From assembly GCA_021739645.1 (NCBI GenBank), contig JAIPBL010000033.1:1-61073 (forward strand): a DNA stretch of 61,073 nucleotides. Reading direction: 5' to 3'. Made by a program: the position numbers and the translations under genes. This DNA comes from Saprospiraceae bacterium (GTDB taxonomy: Bacteria > Bacteroidota > Bacteroidia > Chitinophagales > Saprospiraceae). Shown here piece after piece: positions 40,542 through 50,000 of the stretch. How positions within the stretch are numbered: the stretch's first letter is position 1; every line of letters begins with the position of its first letter. Under the pieces are notes generated by a model. It did no database searches. It had not been told where the DNA came from and saw nothing but the letters and a program-made list of their open reading frames with translations.

Positions 40542-42374
40542 ATGTCATACAAAAGCTTACGAGAATGCGTCAACGACCTTGAAAAACACGGTCACTTGCT
40601 CCGAATCAAATTTGAAACAGACCCGAATCTCGAAATGGCCGAAATCCACCGCCGGGTGTACGATGCCCAGGGGCCGGCCATTTTGTTTGAAAAAGTGAAA
40701 GGAAGCCCTTTTCAGGCGGTCTCCAATTTGTACGGAACAACGGAACGCACCGCCTTCATTTTTCGAAAAACACTCGATAAAGTGCGTCGGGTGATGGAAC
40801 TAAAGGCTGACCCGATGAGGGCGTTGAAACAGCCAATGCGATACCTCGGTGCGCCGTTCACCGCATTGACTGCCTTGCCGAAAATCCCGATAGCTATCGG
40901 GAGGTCGGCGCCAGTGATGTTCGGTAAAACGACCATTGACCAGCTGCCCCAAATTAAGTCCTGGCCAATGGACGGAGGAGCATTTATCACCTTGCCGCAG
41001 GTACTCACCTTGCCGCCCAACGATACGAATATCATGCATACTAATATTGGGATGTATCGTATCCAACTGTCTGGGAATGAGTATATTACCAACAAAGAAA
41101 TCGGCCTGCACTACCAGCTGCACCGTGGTATTGGCATTCACCACACCCAGTACAACCAAAGCGATGAGCCGTTTCGCTGCGCAATTTTTGTGGGGGGGCC
41201 ACCATCGCATGCATTTGCCGCTATCATGCCGATGCCAGAGGGTTTGAGTGAGTTGACTTTTGCAGGATTACTCGGAGGGAGACGCTTTCGTTACAAATGG
41301 GCGAATGGGCATGTGATTTCAGCCGACGCAGATTTTGTCATTACTGGCACAATTCGCAAAGATTTGAAAAAGCCGGAAGGCCCTTTTGGTGATCACCTTG
41401 GGTATTACTCGCTGACCCATGATTTTCCGGTGATGGAAGTCGAAAACGTTTACCACCGGAAGGATGCAATCTGGCATTTTACAGTTGTCGGAAGGCCGCC
41501 GCAGGAGGATTCGTCCTTTGGCTGGCTGATCCACCAAATCGTGGAGCCGCTTACTGCTGGCGAGTTTCCAGGTATCCGGGAGGTGCATGCGGTGGATGCT
41601 TCGGGTGTTCATCCGCTGTTGTTGGCTATCGGTAGCGAGCGATACATGCCCTTCCGAGAACCAAAGCCGGAGGAGATATTGACGCAAGCAAACCACCTGT
41701 TAGGCAAAGGACAAACTACGCTGGCTAAATTTCTCATCATAGCAAATGGCGACGATGACCCAAAGTTGGACACGCATGATATTCCCCATTTTTTCCAGCA
41801 TGTACTGGAGCGGATTGACTTAGGGCGTGATCTTCATTTTCAGACTAAAACGACCATTGACACACTTGACTATTCTGGTTCTGGGTGGAACGAAGGCAGC
41901 AAGCTGGTTATCGCTTGTTGCGGAGCAAAAAGAAGGGAGCTGCGTTCAGAACTGCCTCCCGATTTCATTTTGCCAACTGGGTTTTCAAATCCTGTTTTCG
42001 TGCAGGCTGGTATTTTGGCGGTGCAATCCCCAAAGTTTGAAGCAGATTCGGGGGAGACTGATATTCAGCTATTTACAAAAGAGATGGCGTGTTTTGGGGA
42101 CTATTTCGAACAGCATATCCCACTGATTTTGTTGGTAGATGATGCTAAGTTCACGGCTGCCACACTCAATAATTTCCTTTGGGTGGCTTTTACGAGGGCG
42201 AACCCATCGCATGACGTGCACGGCATTGATTCCTTTGTTGAAAAAAAGCACTGGGGCTGCCGTGGCGGATTGGCCTTGGATGCTCGAAAGAAACCACACC
42301 ATGCCCCGGAACTGGTGCCGGACGAAGTGGTGACCAAGCGGGTAGATGAAATTATGAAAGACCTAAAATGGTGA
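40542..42374 (+). CDS. UbiD-family decarboxylase, large (menaquinone-type)
   Basis: A 610-aa protein. It shows the prenylated-FMN enzyme signatures: NIGMYRIQL, RCAIFVGGPPSHAFAAI, KPEGPFGDHLGYYSLTHDFPVMEV, WHFTVVGRPPQEDSSFGW and RANPSHDVHG. Its length of about 600 aa fits the longer subfamily annotated as menaquinone biosynthesis decarboxylase rather than the shorter E. coli UbiD. It would act on an aromatic acid after prenylation, consistent with the UbiA-type gene nearby. The codons for PIAIGR at 40885-40902 form a perfect 18-nt palindrome, discussed separately. It ends 8 bp before the terminator of the convergent M23 gene. Confidence 0.92.
   Translation: MSYKSLRECVNDLEKHGHLLRIKFETDPNLEMAEIHRRVYDAQGPAILFEKVKGSPFQAVSNLYGTTERTAFIFRKTLDKVRRVMELKADPMRALKQPMRYLGAPFTALTALPKIPIAIGRSAPVMFGKTTIDQLPQIKSWPMDGGAFITLPQVLTLPPNDTNIMHTNIGMYRIQLSGNEYITNKEIGLHYQLHRGIGIHHTQYNQSDEPFRCAIFVGGPPSHAFAAIMPMPEGLSELTFAGLLGGRRFRYKWANGHVISADADFVITGTIRKDLKKPEGPFGDHLGYYSLTHDFPVMEVENVYHRKDAIWHFTVVGRPPQEDSSFGWLIHQIVEPLTAGEFPGIREVHAVDASGVHPLLLAIGSERYMPFREPKPEEILTQANHLLGKGQTTLAKFLIIANGDDDPKLDTHDIPHFFQHVLERIDLGRDLHFQTKTTIDTLDYSGSGWNEGSKLVIACCGAKRRELRSELPPDFILPTGFSNPVFVQAGILAVQSPKFEADSGETDIQLFTKEMACFGDYFEQHIPLILLVDDAKFTAATLNNFLWVAFTRANPSHDVHGIDSFVEKKHWGCRGGLALDARKKPHHAPELVPDEVVTKRVDEIMKDLKW
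40885..40902. repeat. Perfect 18-nt palindrome inside the UbiD-family gene
   Basis: TCCCGATAGCTATCGGGA reads the same on both strands and lies in frame within coding sequence. It could be a protein-binding site, an inserted short repeat or chance codon use. Confidence 0.7.
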
Positions 42375-42375
42375 C

Positions 42376-42404
42376 AAAAAAAGGCCGCAGGGTTACTGCG
42401 GCCT
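42376..42404 (-). terminator. Terminator of the M23 peptidase gene
   Basis: Nine-nt perfect arms (42382-42390, 42396-42404) are followed on the minus strand by seven T residues. Confidence 0.85.
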
Positions 42405-42447
42405 AGGTGCATTAAAAGTAGTCTTTCGCTTGCTAGATTGAATTATC

Positions 42448-43809
42448 TTATGGCGCAGCGCCGCCTATTTCTTCATTTGAATTCAAAGGATTGTGTTGGA
42501 ACTTGTTATCGTTAATCACACCTTCCTTTTCCATCATCATCAGGTAATTGTCCCGTTGTTTATAAAACCCTTCAAGTTTGTCCTGCGGCATCTTTTTTGA
42601 CTGCGGCAATTTTTCACGCAAGTGGTTGACCTGTTTTCCATTTTTCCAAAAGCGAAAACAAACGTGCGGACCGGTAGCCAGACCGGTGCTACCTACATAA
42701 CCAATCACTTGCCCTTGGGCCACTTTCGTGCCACGACGGATACCCTTGGCGTAACGTGACATGTGCAGATACTGGGTTTGGTACTTTTTATCATGCCTGA
42801 TTTTGACGTACTTCCCATTTCCTTTTGTATAGGCTACTTCTTCCACAACACCTTCACCAACAGAATAAATTGGTGTGCCTGTCGGAGCGGCATAATCAGT
42901 TCCAAGGTGCGGCCTGACAGTCTTTAATATTGGGTGAAAACGCCTTGGATTGAACTTGGAGGAAATTCGAGAATACTTTAGCGGTGACTTAAGAAAGCCT
43001 TTTTTGGCAGAAGTACCTTCCACATCGAAGAATCCCTTGGTTGCGCCATCGTCAAACCAAAAGGCATAGTAATCCTTGCCTTCTCTTTGATAATTTACTG
43101 CGTAAAGCTGTCCCGAACCAACCGATTTGCCATTGATTTTCCGCTCTTCGAAAAGCAATTTGAATTTATCGCCTTCTTTGGTATGACTGAAATCAACATA
43201 GCACTCAAGGGCATCCTCCATATTAGCGGCGGCTTCTGAATCCACATTGCTGTCAGACAGTGCGGCCCAAAGTGTACTGGCTATTTCGCCTTTTACCGCT
43301 TTCAATTGGGTGTCCACTTCCCGCTCAACCTTTTGCACATTGAGTTCGCCATGAAGGTTGAACACAATATACTCAAACACGCTGGGTTCAAGGATTAGGT
43401 GCAAGGGCTGACCCGTATTGCGGTCGAGAAGAATCGTATAATCTTTTCCAGTGCGGAAGTTGCGGTTGATGTTGAAGACATCCTTTGAGTTTTTGACCAA
43501 GGATTCAATGGAATGCATATCCATGCCCATGCCAGAGAGCAAAGTGCCCAAAGTCTGGTTTTTCTGGATTTTACCTTCTTCTATTTGAAAAGTGTCAACG
43601 GCAAAGCCGTATTTAATGGTGGGAACGATAATTGGAAATGAGCCAATTTCTCCCTCCATCCGAACATCCAAAGGAACCATTGAGGCACCTATTGAATTGT
43701 TGTTGTCGTTTACTGTTGGGTAAAATATGGCGGCAGCTAGGCCGATTGCTGTTCCGAGTTTTACTAGACTTTTTTTCTTATTTCGCAAACCCAAAATACC
43801 ATACTTCAT
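42448..43809 (-). CDS. M23/LytM-family peptidoglycan endopeptidase-like protein
   Basis: A 453-aa protein with an N-terminal membrane anchor (LVKLGTAIGLAAAIFYP). The middle region resembles the OapA/LysM-like adaptor of cell-wall M23 proteins (GKIQKNQTLGTLLSGMGMD). The C-terminal LytM domain has HLGTDYAAPTGTPIYS (H and D zinc ligands, about 299-303), YLHMSRYAKGIRRGTKV and GPHVCFRFWKNGKQVNH. The usual HxH is HVC: the second His, normally a zinc ligand, is replaced by Cys, which could still bind zinc. It probably trims peptide cross-links during growth. The start at ATG 43809 is chosen over a GTG at 43836. Confidence 0.92.
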   Translation of the reverse strand: MKYGILGLRNKKKSLVKLGTAIGLAAAIFYPTVNDNNNSIGASMVPLDVRMEGEIGSFPIIVPTIKYGFAVDTFQIEEGKIQKNQTLGTLLSGMGMDMHSIESLVKNSKDVFNINRNFRTGKDYTILLDRNTGQPLHLILEPSVFEYIVFNLHGELNVQKVEREVDTQLKAVKGEIASTLWAALSDSNVDSEAAANMEDALECYVDFSHTKEGDKFKLLFEERKINGKSVGSGQLYAVNYQREGKDYYAFWFDDGATKGFFDVEGTSAKKGFLKSPLKYSRISSKFNPRRFHPILKTVRPHLGTDYAAPTGTPIYSVGEGVVEEVAYTKGNGKYVKIRHDKKYQTQYLHMSRYAKGIRRGTKVAQGQVIGYVGSTGLATGPHVCFRFWKNGKQVNHLREKLPQSKKMPQDKLEGFYKQRDNYLMMMEKEGVINDNKFQHNPLNSNEEIGGAAP

Positions 43810-44150
43810 CTTACTACCCGATTTCTTGTACTCCACTTTGAACTTTTTTAGTTTAAAAAAATGATGCTACGATGATTGAAAATAAGTCCCTAGATTTTTC
43901 ACTTGCATGAAAAATAAGGTTTGTTTCGTAGCTTCCAGTAAGCAGGGAATTTTAAAAAAAATGAGCCTCTCAAATAATAGTTGGGGTATAAATTTGTTGG
44001 ATACGGTGGGTCGGTAGTTTTCTTTCTCGCTTTTCTCCTAATATCTAAGCGGGGGCAAATATAGAGTTACATTCCTTTCTGGTATAATTTGAAGTATGAA
44101 AAGATTGCACTAACTCAAAATTCAATACTAATGATTAGTTTGGGCGAAAA
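43810..44150. other. 340-bp intergenic region upstream of the M23 gene
   Basis: No gene is visible. It contains the exact -7 box at 44056-44063 (minus) and would give the M23 mRNA a leader of about 240 nt. No strong hairpin was found by eye in that leader. Confidence 0.5.
44056..44063 (-). promoter_or_regulatory. TAnnTTTG -7 box, likely for the M23 gene
   Basis: The minus strand reads TATATTTG, an exact match, about 250 nt upstream of the ATG at 43809 and downstream of the methyltransferase stop codon. Confidence 0.4.
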
Positions 44151-44738
44151 TTACTTTTTGAATAATTGGAAAAACAACTCATTTTGACTCCTTGGCAGAA
44201 TAGAATTTTTTGCCATCTCCAAACAAAAAACCTCAAAAGTGGGGGTGAAAAGCTTTCGGTACTCATTTTCAGTGCCACCAAAAGGTGGCCCTTCTGTTTC
44301 GAAGGGGTTGGCAAACAGTAATCCTGCCAAACTACCTCCCTGTCGGAGTAAACTTGCAGCTTTCGATACATACTGCCCTCGCAATGAAGGGCTTATGGCG
44401 CAAAAAAAAGTTTGCTCCAAGATTAGGTCAAACACGCCGTTTAGTTCAAAAAAATCTCTACAGATAAGGTTTTGTTCAGGAAAATCAGGTGCTTCAACCC
44501 TCAGAAAGTCAAATGCTTTGTCCGCCCAATCACAAACAAATACTTGCTGAAACCCCTTTCGGTGAAGGTAAATAGCCTCGTATGCACGGCCTGCTCCCGG
44601 GACCAAAATTTGCATATTTTGGTCTTTCAAGGTGTCAATGAAATCTTTTAGCGGCGGGGAGGCATAACCAATATCCCAAGGGGTATTCGATTCGAGGTAT
44701 CGGTGCTGCCAGTAGGTTTGGTCGAGTTCCATTGTCAT
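44151..44738 (-). CDS. TPMT-family SAM-dependent methyltransferase
   Basis: A 195-aa thiopurine-methyltransferase-like enzyme. It starts with the family signature YWQHRYLESNTPWDIGYASPP; SAM motif I is QILVPGAGRAYEAIYLHRKG, then VCDWADKAFDFLRVEAP, and DLILEQTFFCAISPSLRGQY downstream. Such enzymes methylate small S, Se or halide acceptors. The substrate is not predictable. Start at ATG 44738 or 44732 (MELDQTYW); both are plausible. It lies downstream of the LysM gene but is separated from it by a terminator. Confidence 0.88.
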   Translation of the reverse strand: MTMELDQTYWQHRYLESNTPWDIGYASPPLKDFIDTLKDQNMQILVPGAGRAYEAIYLHRKGFQQVFVCDWADKAFDFLRVEAPDFPEQNLICRDFFELNGVFDLILEQTFFCAISPSLRGQYVSKAASLLRQGGSLAGLLFANPFETEGPPFGGTENEYRKLFTPTFEVFCLEMAKNSILPRSQNELFFQLFKK

Positions 44739-44756
44739 TGATTGGTGTTTGTTACC

Positions 44757-44791
44757 AAAAAAAAATTCCGGCTGGAAGGCCGGAATTTTTT
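44757..44791 (-). terminator. Terminator after the LysM-protein gene
   Basis: Thirteen-nt arms (44760-44772, 44779-44791) enclose a 6-nt loop, with a T-run on the minus strand at the far side. It lies between the LysM gene and the methyltransferase gene. Confidence 0.88.
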
Positions 44792-44827
44792 GGGATGCTG
44801 GTCAAGGCCAGATTGTTTCTGCTGTTT

Positions 44828-46342
44828 TTATTGCACATAAATGCGCTGGTCTGTCGTCAATTTGTCGTCCTTGGTCATGCCGTTCAGCTCCAAAATCCGC
44901 TCTATCGTTGTATTGTACTGTTTTGCAATGCTGTAAACGGTATCGCTGCCTTTCACTACGTGGACACTAATTGGACGGTAATACACATCTTGATTGTTTA
45001 CGACTTTTGAATCGGCAGTGCCATCTTTGTTGGTCACTACATCGGTTTCTTTGTCATAAGGAAGCGGTGTGCCGCTGGTGGATGTTTCCAAAGTGGGGCA
45101 GTTGCAATCGTTGGTACGTAGCCGCTGGCCAGGTAGCACATTCTCCGTTGCCGATAAGCCATTCATCTTCCGAAAGCGCTCTTCGGTGAAACCATACATT
45201 TTGGCAAGGCTAGCAACTGATTCACCATACCTCACCTGGTGGTCGCCTTCCGACTTTGTCCAATAACCTGATGAAGCGGTAGTTGTACTTCCTGCTTTCT
45301 CCGTGGTTTGTGTACCCGTGTTGGTAGTTGAAGTGCTGTTAGGCAGCTTCACCCAAAGCCGCTGGCAAATGCTGATAATGTTGGAGTTGGCCAAGTTGTT
45401 CCAATTTTGCAATTGGTCAACTTGTACGCCATATCTTTTTGAAAGACTGTACAGGGTCTCACCTTTTTGGACGATATGGACACCTGGCTCAGTGGTAGGT
45501 GCGCATGGGTCTGTGTTGCCGTAGCCTGTAGGTGTGTCACTTCCACCTTTAGAAGTTACCACATCATTGCCGCCTGTTTGTGTAGGATTGGTGCCAGCAA
45601 CACCATCATAGAAAATGGACTGCACATGGTCGCATACGATTGATACAACTGAACTGAAAGGCACTTCGTCCACCTTGGTCAGTTTGAACTCATTGTCACG
45701 TAGTAGGTCATTTACAAATCCAGTTTTGGCGACCGAGGCACGTTCAACAATTCCAATGTCTGGTATGATAACGTACTCTTTGAAAGAACGGCTATCACTA
45801 GATTCCTTTTTTTGAAGGATATAACCCTTCAAACACTGGTAGTTAATGATGCCATCTAAGTAAAAAGCAGTTTTCGAACCCGGCAGCGCTAGGTTTACTC
45901 CAGATAGCGGGCTGTTTAAGTTGAGTGAAAATGCACCGTCAGCAGTAGAAAACTCCATATTGCCGCCCTTGGTTTCCAGTAGGGATGCCTTATCTACATC
46001 TGCAATATGGTAACTGCTGGGCGTTTCACGGACGATGTAAAGTCTTGTCGTTCCATCATTCACCTTGTTCACGAAGTCCTTGTCAATTTTGAGGGTATTG
46101 CAATAAGTTACCTTACCTGGAAGGTCTTTCACCCAATTTGAAGACTCTAGTCCTACATCGAAAGATGCGAATTGCATGCTCCCAATTTTAAACGAGTAGG
46201 ATACATACGGATTGGTGGAGTTGCTTGAATTGTATTCAAAACGATCCATGCAGCTTACGTCCATTTTGAGGTAAATGGGTTGAGCGGCGAGACTAGTGGC
46301 AACGCACAGGCTGAAAATCAACGGAAAAATATTTCGTAACAT
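44828..46342 (-). CDS. Secreted protein with three LysM domains
   Basis: A 504-aa protein with signal peptide MLRNIFPLIFSLCVATSLAAQ. Residues 20-240 form a beta-rich domain I do not recognise. Three LysM-type segments follow, separated by Thr/Ser/Gly-rich linkers: VHIVQKGETLYSLSKRYGVQ (about 288), HQVRYGESVASLAKMYGFTE (about 370) and VHVVKGSDTVYSIAKQYNTT (about 460). LysM domains bind peptidoglycan, so this protein is probably wall-attached in the periplasm. The N-terminal domain may be an enzyme or receptor. It stands alone, with a terminator downstream. Confidence 0.9.
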   Translation of the reverse strand: MLRNIFPLIFSLCVATSLAAQPIYLKMDVSCMDRFEYNSSNSTNPYVSYSFKIGSMQFASFDVGLESSNWVKDLPGKVTYCNTLKIDKDFVNKVNDGTTRLYIVRETPSSYHIADVDKASLLETKGGNMEFSTADGAFSLNLNSPLSGVNLALPGSKTAFYLDGIINYQCLKGYILQKKESSDSRSFKEYVIIPDIGIVERASVAKTGFVNDLLRDNEFKLTKVDEVPFSSVVSIVCDHVQSIFYDGVAGTNPTQTGGNDVVTSKGGSDTPTGYGNTDPCAPTTEPGVHIVQKGETLYSLSKRYGVQVDQLQNWNNLANSNIISICQRLWVKLPNSTSTTNTGTQTTEKAGSTTTASSGYWTKSEGDHQVRYGESVASLAKMYGFTEERFRKMNGLSATENVLPGQRLRTNDCNCPTLETSTSGTPLPYDKETDVVTNKDGTADSKVVNNQDVYYRPISVHVVKGSDTVYSIAKQYNTTIERILELNGMTKDDKLTTDQRIYVQ

Positions 46343-46621
46343 CGTTAGCTTGTTTTTTAAAGTGTTGATTTAGAAAGGATTAGCAAAGGAATAAAATAAA
46401 GCTGTTATTTTCAAGAAAGTCGGAATTTCGTTGAATGTTCACCTCAGGTAGCAAAAATTCTTCCATTTGTTTATTGCACCCAAATGAATGTCACTTAGAC
46501 TTTACAGTGTGCGTCATTTTCTTAACAGATTATTAAGCCGTGTTTTACAACACTTACCAACCCGCTTGAGTTTTAGAAGTGTCTCTAAGGCAAAGAAACC
46601 GAACTAAAAATACCGAAAATT

Positions 46622-46909
46622 ATGAACATCCGGGAATTGAAATTAGCCCTCACTGTTGATTTGATGAACATGCCAAGGTCATTCACCTCCATCGATTCTG
46701 TCCAAGATTCTATGAGCCAGTTTCTGGACGAGACTGGTTCGTTTAAAGGTTGTGAAGAAACGGTAAGCACTAAAATTGGTGCAGGGATTGAACGCAAAAC
46801 ATTGGCACTGCAATTCGAAAAAGTGACCCTTGACCTCGAACTCTTCACCAACGAATATTCTAGGGAGCAATACATCAAAGGTTTTGACCTAAAGGAAAAT
46901 TTCGCCTAA
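46622..46909 (+). CDS. Small hypothetical protein
   Basis: A 95-aa protein without a signal peptide or membrane segment: MNIRELKLALTVDLMNMPRS ... FKGCEETVSTKIGAGIERKT ... LELFTNEYSREQYIKGFDLK. No family is recognised. It has the features of a real gene: an ATG start, no overlap with another coding gene and a terminator 33 nt after the stop codon. It sits between the LysM protein gene (divergent) and the giant adhesin gene (convergent). Confidence 0.6.
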   Translation: MNIRELKLALTVDLMNMPRSFTSIDSVQDSMSQFLDETGSFKGCEETVSTKIGAGIERKTLALQFEKVTLDLELFTNEYSREQYIKGFDLKENFA

Positions 46910-46941
46910 TAGGCGTTTATATACTTTTTAGTGTTTAGAGA

Positions 46942-46977
46942 AGTCGAACCAGTCCCCTCCAGGTTCGGCTTTTTTTA
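46942..46977 (+). terminator. Terminator of the small hypothetical gene
   Basis: Nine-nt arms (46942-46950, 46962-46970), with one G-U-type pair, are followed by a run of T residues on the plus strand. Confidence 0.85.
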
Positions 46978-46981
46978 TTGA

Positions 46982-47020
46982 AAAACCCAACCTTCCAGTT
47001 AAGTCGGAAGGTTGGGTTTT
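46982..47020. terminator. Second, bidirectional hairpin before the giant adhesin stop codon
   Basis: Perfect 15-nt arms (46982-46996, 47006-47020) end in AAAA/TTTT, suitable for terminating the adhesin transcript on the minus strand as well as residual plus-strand readthrough. Confidence 0.88.
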
Positions 47021-47051
47021 GTATTTTTGAATCTACCGAATCAAGCATCAA

Positions 47052-50000
47052 TTATTTTAAAATAGTCACATCACCTCGCAAAATTTGACCATTCGCAATA
47101 TTCAGGCGAAGAATATAATAGTACGTGGCATGAGGCAATTCATCTCCGCCCTTGTTGGTGCCGCCCCAATTGTTCAAATAGGGTTTGGCTTGGAAAACCA
47201 CGTCACCCCAACGGTTGAAAATGACAATTTCATTGTCAGGGTAAACCTCTGAAGTGTTCAATAATTCATCAAACACCAATTCATCGTTGATGCCATCGCC
47301 ATTGGGCGTTATGCCGTTGGGGGTTTCACCGCAAGCTTCATTGGGGTCGGGAATCACGTCAATCAACAGCGTTGCCTGGTCACAGAGGTCAGGGCAGGAC
47401 TGGTCGCAAATCTGATATGGGATTTCCACCTTCCCCGCTACACATTTTTCTTTTGTGTAAACAATGATGCCGGAGTCATTAGCCACCACATTGCCAAATA
47501 CGGAGTTTGGTAACAGCGTGAAGTTGACACCACCAAAAATTTCATCGTTTTCAAGCACATTGAAGCTGATTTGACCGCCCGTTCCAGGCAGCAGCGTCGT
47601 GTTGTCGTTGACGGCATTAGGTGTAGCTTGATTCACGGTGAATGAAACAGTATCGGAATCATAATTCAGACAATCACCCAAGGACAAAGTCCAAATGAAG
47701 ATATTTCCACCAGCAATAAAGTCGGAAGAAGTGGTGGTTGCAGCCGATGGGTTTTCAATGACAGCACCTGTTGGAGAAGTCCAAACCCCTGTCGTTCCGG
47801 CTGGAAGGTTACCCATCAGCATCGCATCTGGTTCACAATCGCCATGGTCAGTCTGCGCAGCCGCCATTTCAAGATTTGGATTGCTAGTCATTAACTGAGT
47901 GGACGTTGTAGCTGAACAGCCGTTGTCGCCATTTGTGACTGTCAAGGTGTAAGTGCCTGTATCAGACACTGGGATGGTCTGCCCACTGCCGACAATCATG
48001 CCTGATTCATTTGTCCAAACATAATTAAGTGTGGTGCCGGAAGACGTGCTACTGCCATTCAAGTCCACCGTTGTAATATCACAGGATAAGTCGCTGCTTG
48101 ACGTGGCTGTGGCAGTGAATGTCTCCGAATTGTTATTCACGACGGCTGTGTCTCTTGCCTCGCAACCAGCAGAAGTGCTAATAATCAATTCATAAATGCC
48201 AGCAGGCATGTTGGGAACCATGATTTGGTCAGAAACGAAAGTGCCATCCAGCAATTGCCAAGTCACCATGTTGCCATTATGGGTGGAGTTGCTTCCATTT
48301 AAAGTAACCGTTGTGTCTTGGCAATTGGTGGCCGAGTAAGTGCCAGCATCTGCCACCAAATTTGGATTGCCAAGTGTGACAATGACCAAATCAGCGGAAG
48401 AAGTACAGCCGTTGTCAGTCGATTGAACGGTTAGCGAATAGGTCCCTGGCTGCGTTACAGTCGGGTTAAGCGTCGTTGGGTCAACAATTGGGAGGCCATT
48501 TGGCACAGAACCCCAGTTCACTGTGAAGTTGGAAATATTCGTGCTTCCCTCCAGAACCACACTGCTGCCGGGGCAGGGGAGTATCATATTCGGACCAGCG
48601 TTAACGGTGGGTGCGGTATTGTTGCTGTTCACTAAAACAGTGTCAAGTCCAACACAACCTGTCAGGTTGTTGTAAACCTGCATGACGTATGTTCCGGGGC
48701 AGCTGATGGTTGGGGTAGCGGTGTTGCCATTTTGAAGACAACCTTGTGTTGGATGCGTCCATTGGATTTGAAGATTTGGATTTGACACATCGTAGTTACC
48801 TTGCAAAACGACAAGTCCACCGTTAAAGCAAGTAATGGAAGTATCTGCTCCAGCATTAGCGGCGGGAAGTGGTGTGGTTAGGTCGCCCACATCTACCGTA
48901 CCAGTACTTGTACAATGGTTGGTGGCGTTTGTGACTACCAAATCATAGATTCCTGGTGTGCTTATGGTAACCACCATGCCAGTGCCAGCTGAAATACCCG
49001 AGCCATCAAACCATTCGTAGCTAATATTTGGGCCAGTGGCAGAACCAAGTGCACTGAGTGTATCCGTGGTTATCAGACACGAAATATCATTGGTGTGGCT
49101 GGCCATCGCCGCTGGCGGAATCCTTTGGTCGATTACTTCAACCTCCGATACTGCGCTGCAATTATTGTCATTGTCAATTACTACTAGTTCATAAATGCCT
49201 GGGGCAGAAACATTTATCGTCAGGTTACCTTGTGAAATAGCACTTCCCAGCAAAGTCCAAGAATAGCTGTAATTGCCGATGGTGGAGGACGCCGAGCCAT
49301 CCAGGGTGACACTGTCGATGGAACAATCCAAGATTTTATCTGCTCCTGAATTAGAGATGGGCTTCAGCGTGTCCGCTGTTACGACTATTTCATCCATTGC
49401 GGAGCAACCGTTTAAAGTGTCCAAAACGGTAAGCTGGAAGATGCCAGGCGAGCAAGCGTTCAAAGTGGCAGCTTGTGGGTTGCCACATAATTGGCTATTG
49501 CCGACAGGCACCCAATCGTACATGATGCTTGGGCCGGTGCTCGATGAACCACCAATTGGCACAAATGGCGTACTACAGCCTAGCACGGTGTCAAGACCAG
49601 CATCGGCGAAAGGCGGTACCATGTCATCAAAAACTTCGATACTGTCGATACCGGGGCAAGTGGTGCCAGGATTACCCAAGGTCAAGAAATACCAACCAGG
49701 TGCAGTGACTTTAGCGGTTAAACTTGTTTCAGTGCTTGCCACCACAGCCGGGCCAGTCCACAATGCTTGGTAACCAAACGGGGACATCGTGCCATTTAGC
49801 ACCACGGTATCTTGTTTACAAGAAATCATTTCAGCGGTATCAATATGCGGGACAGGAGTTACCGTTCCCCCAACCATTACCGTGTCCTTGTCAATGCAAC
49901 CAGGTCCGGTCACTGTCAGGATAAATGAGCCAGTTCCAACGACGGTTGGCGTTAGGGAATTTGCATTGGCAGTGACCAAGCCAAAGCCGAGCGTTTGCCA

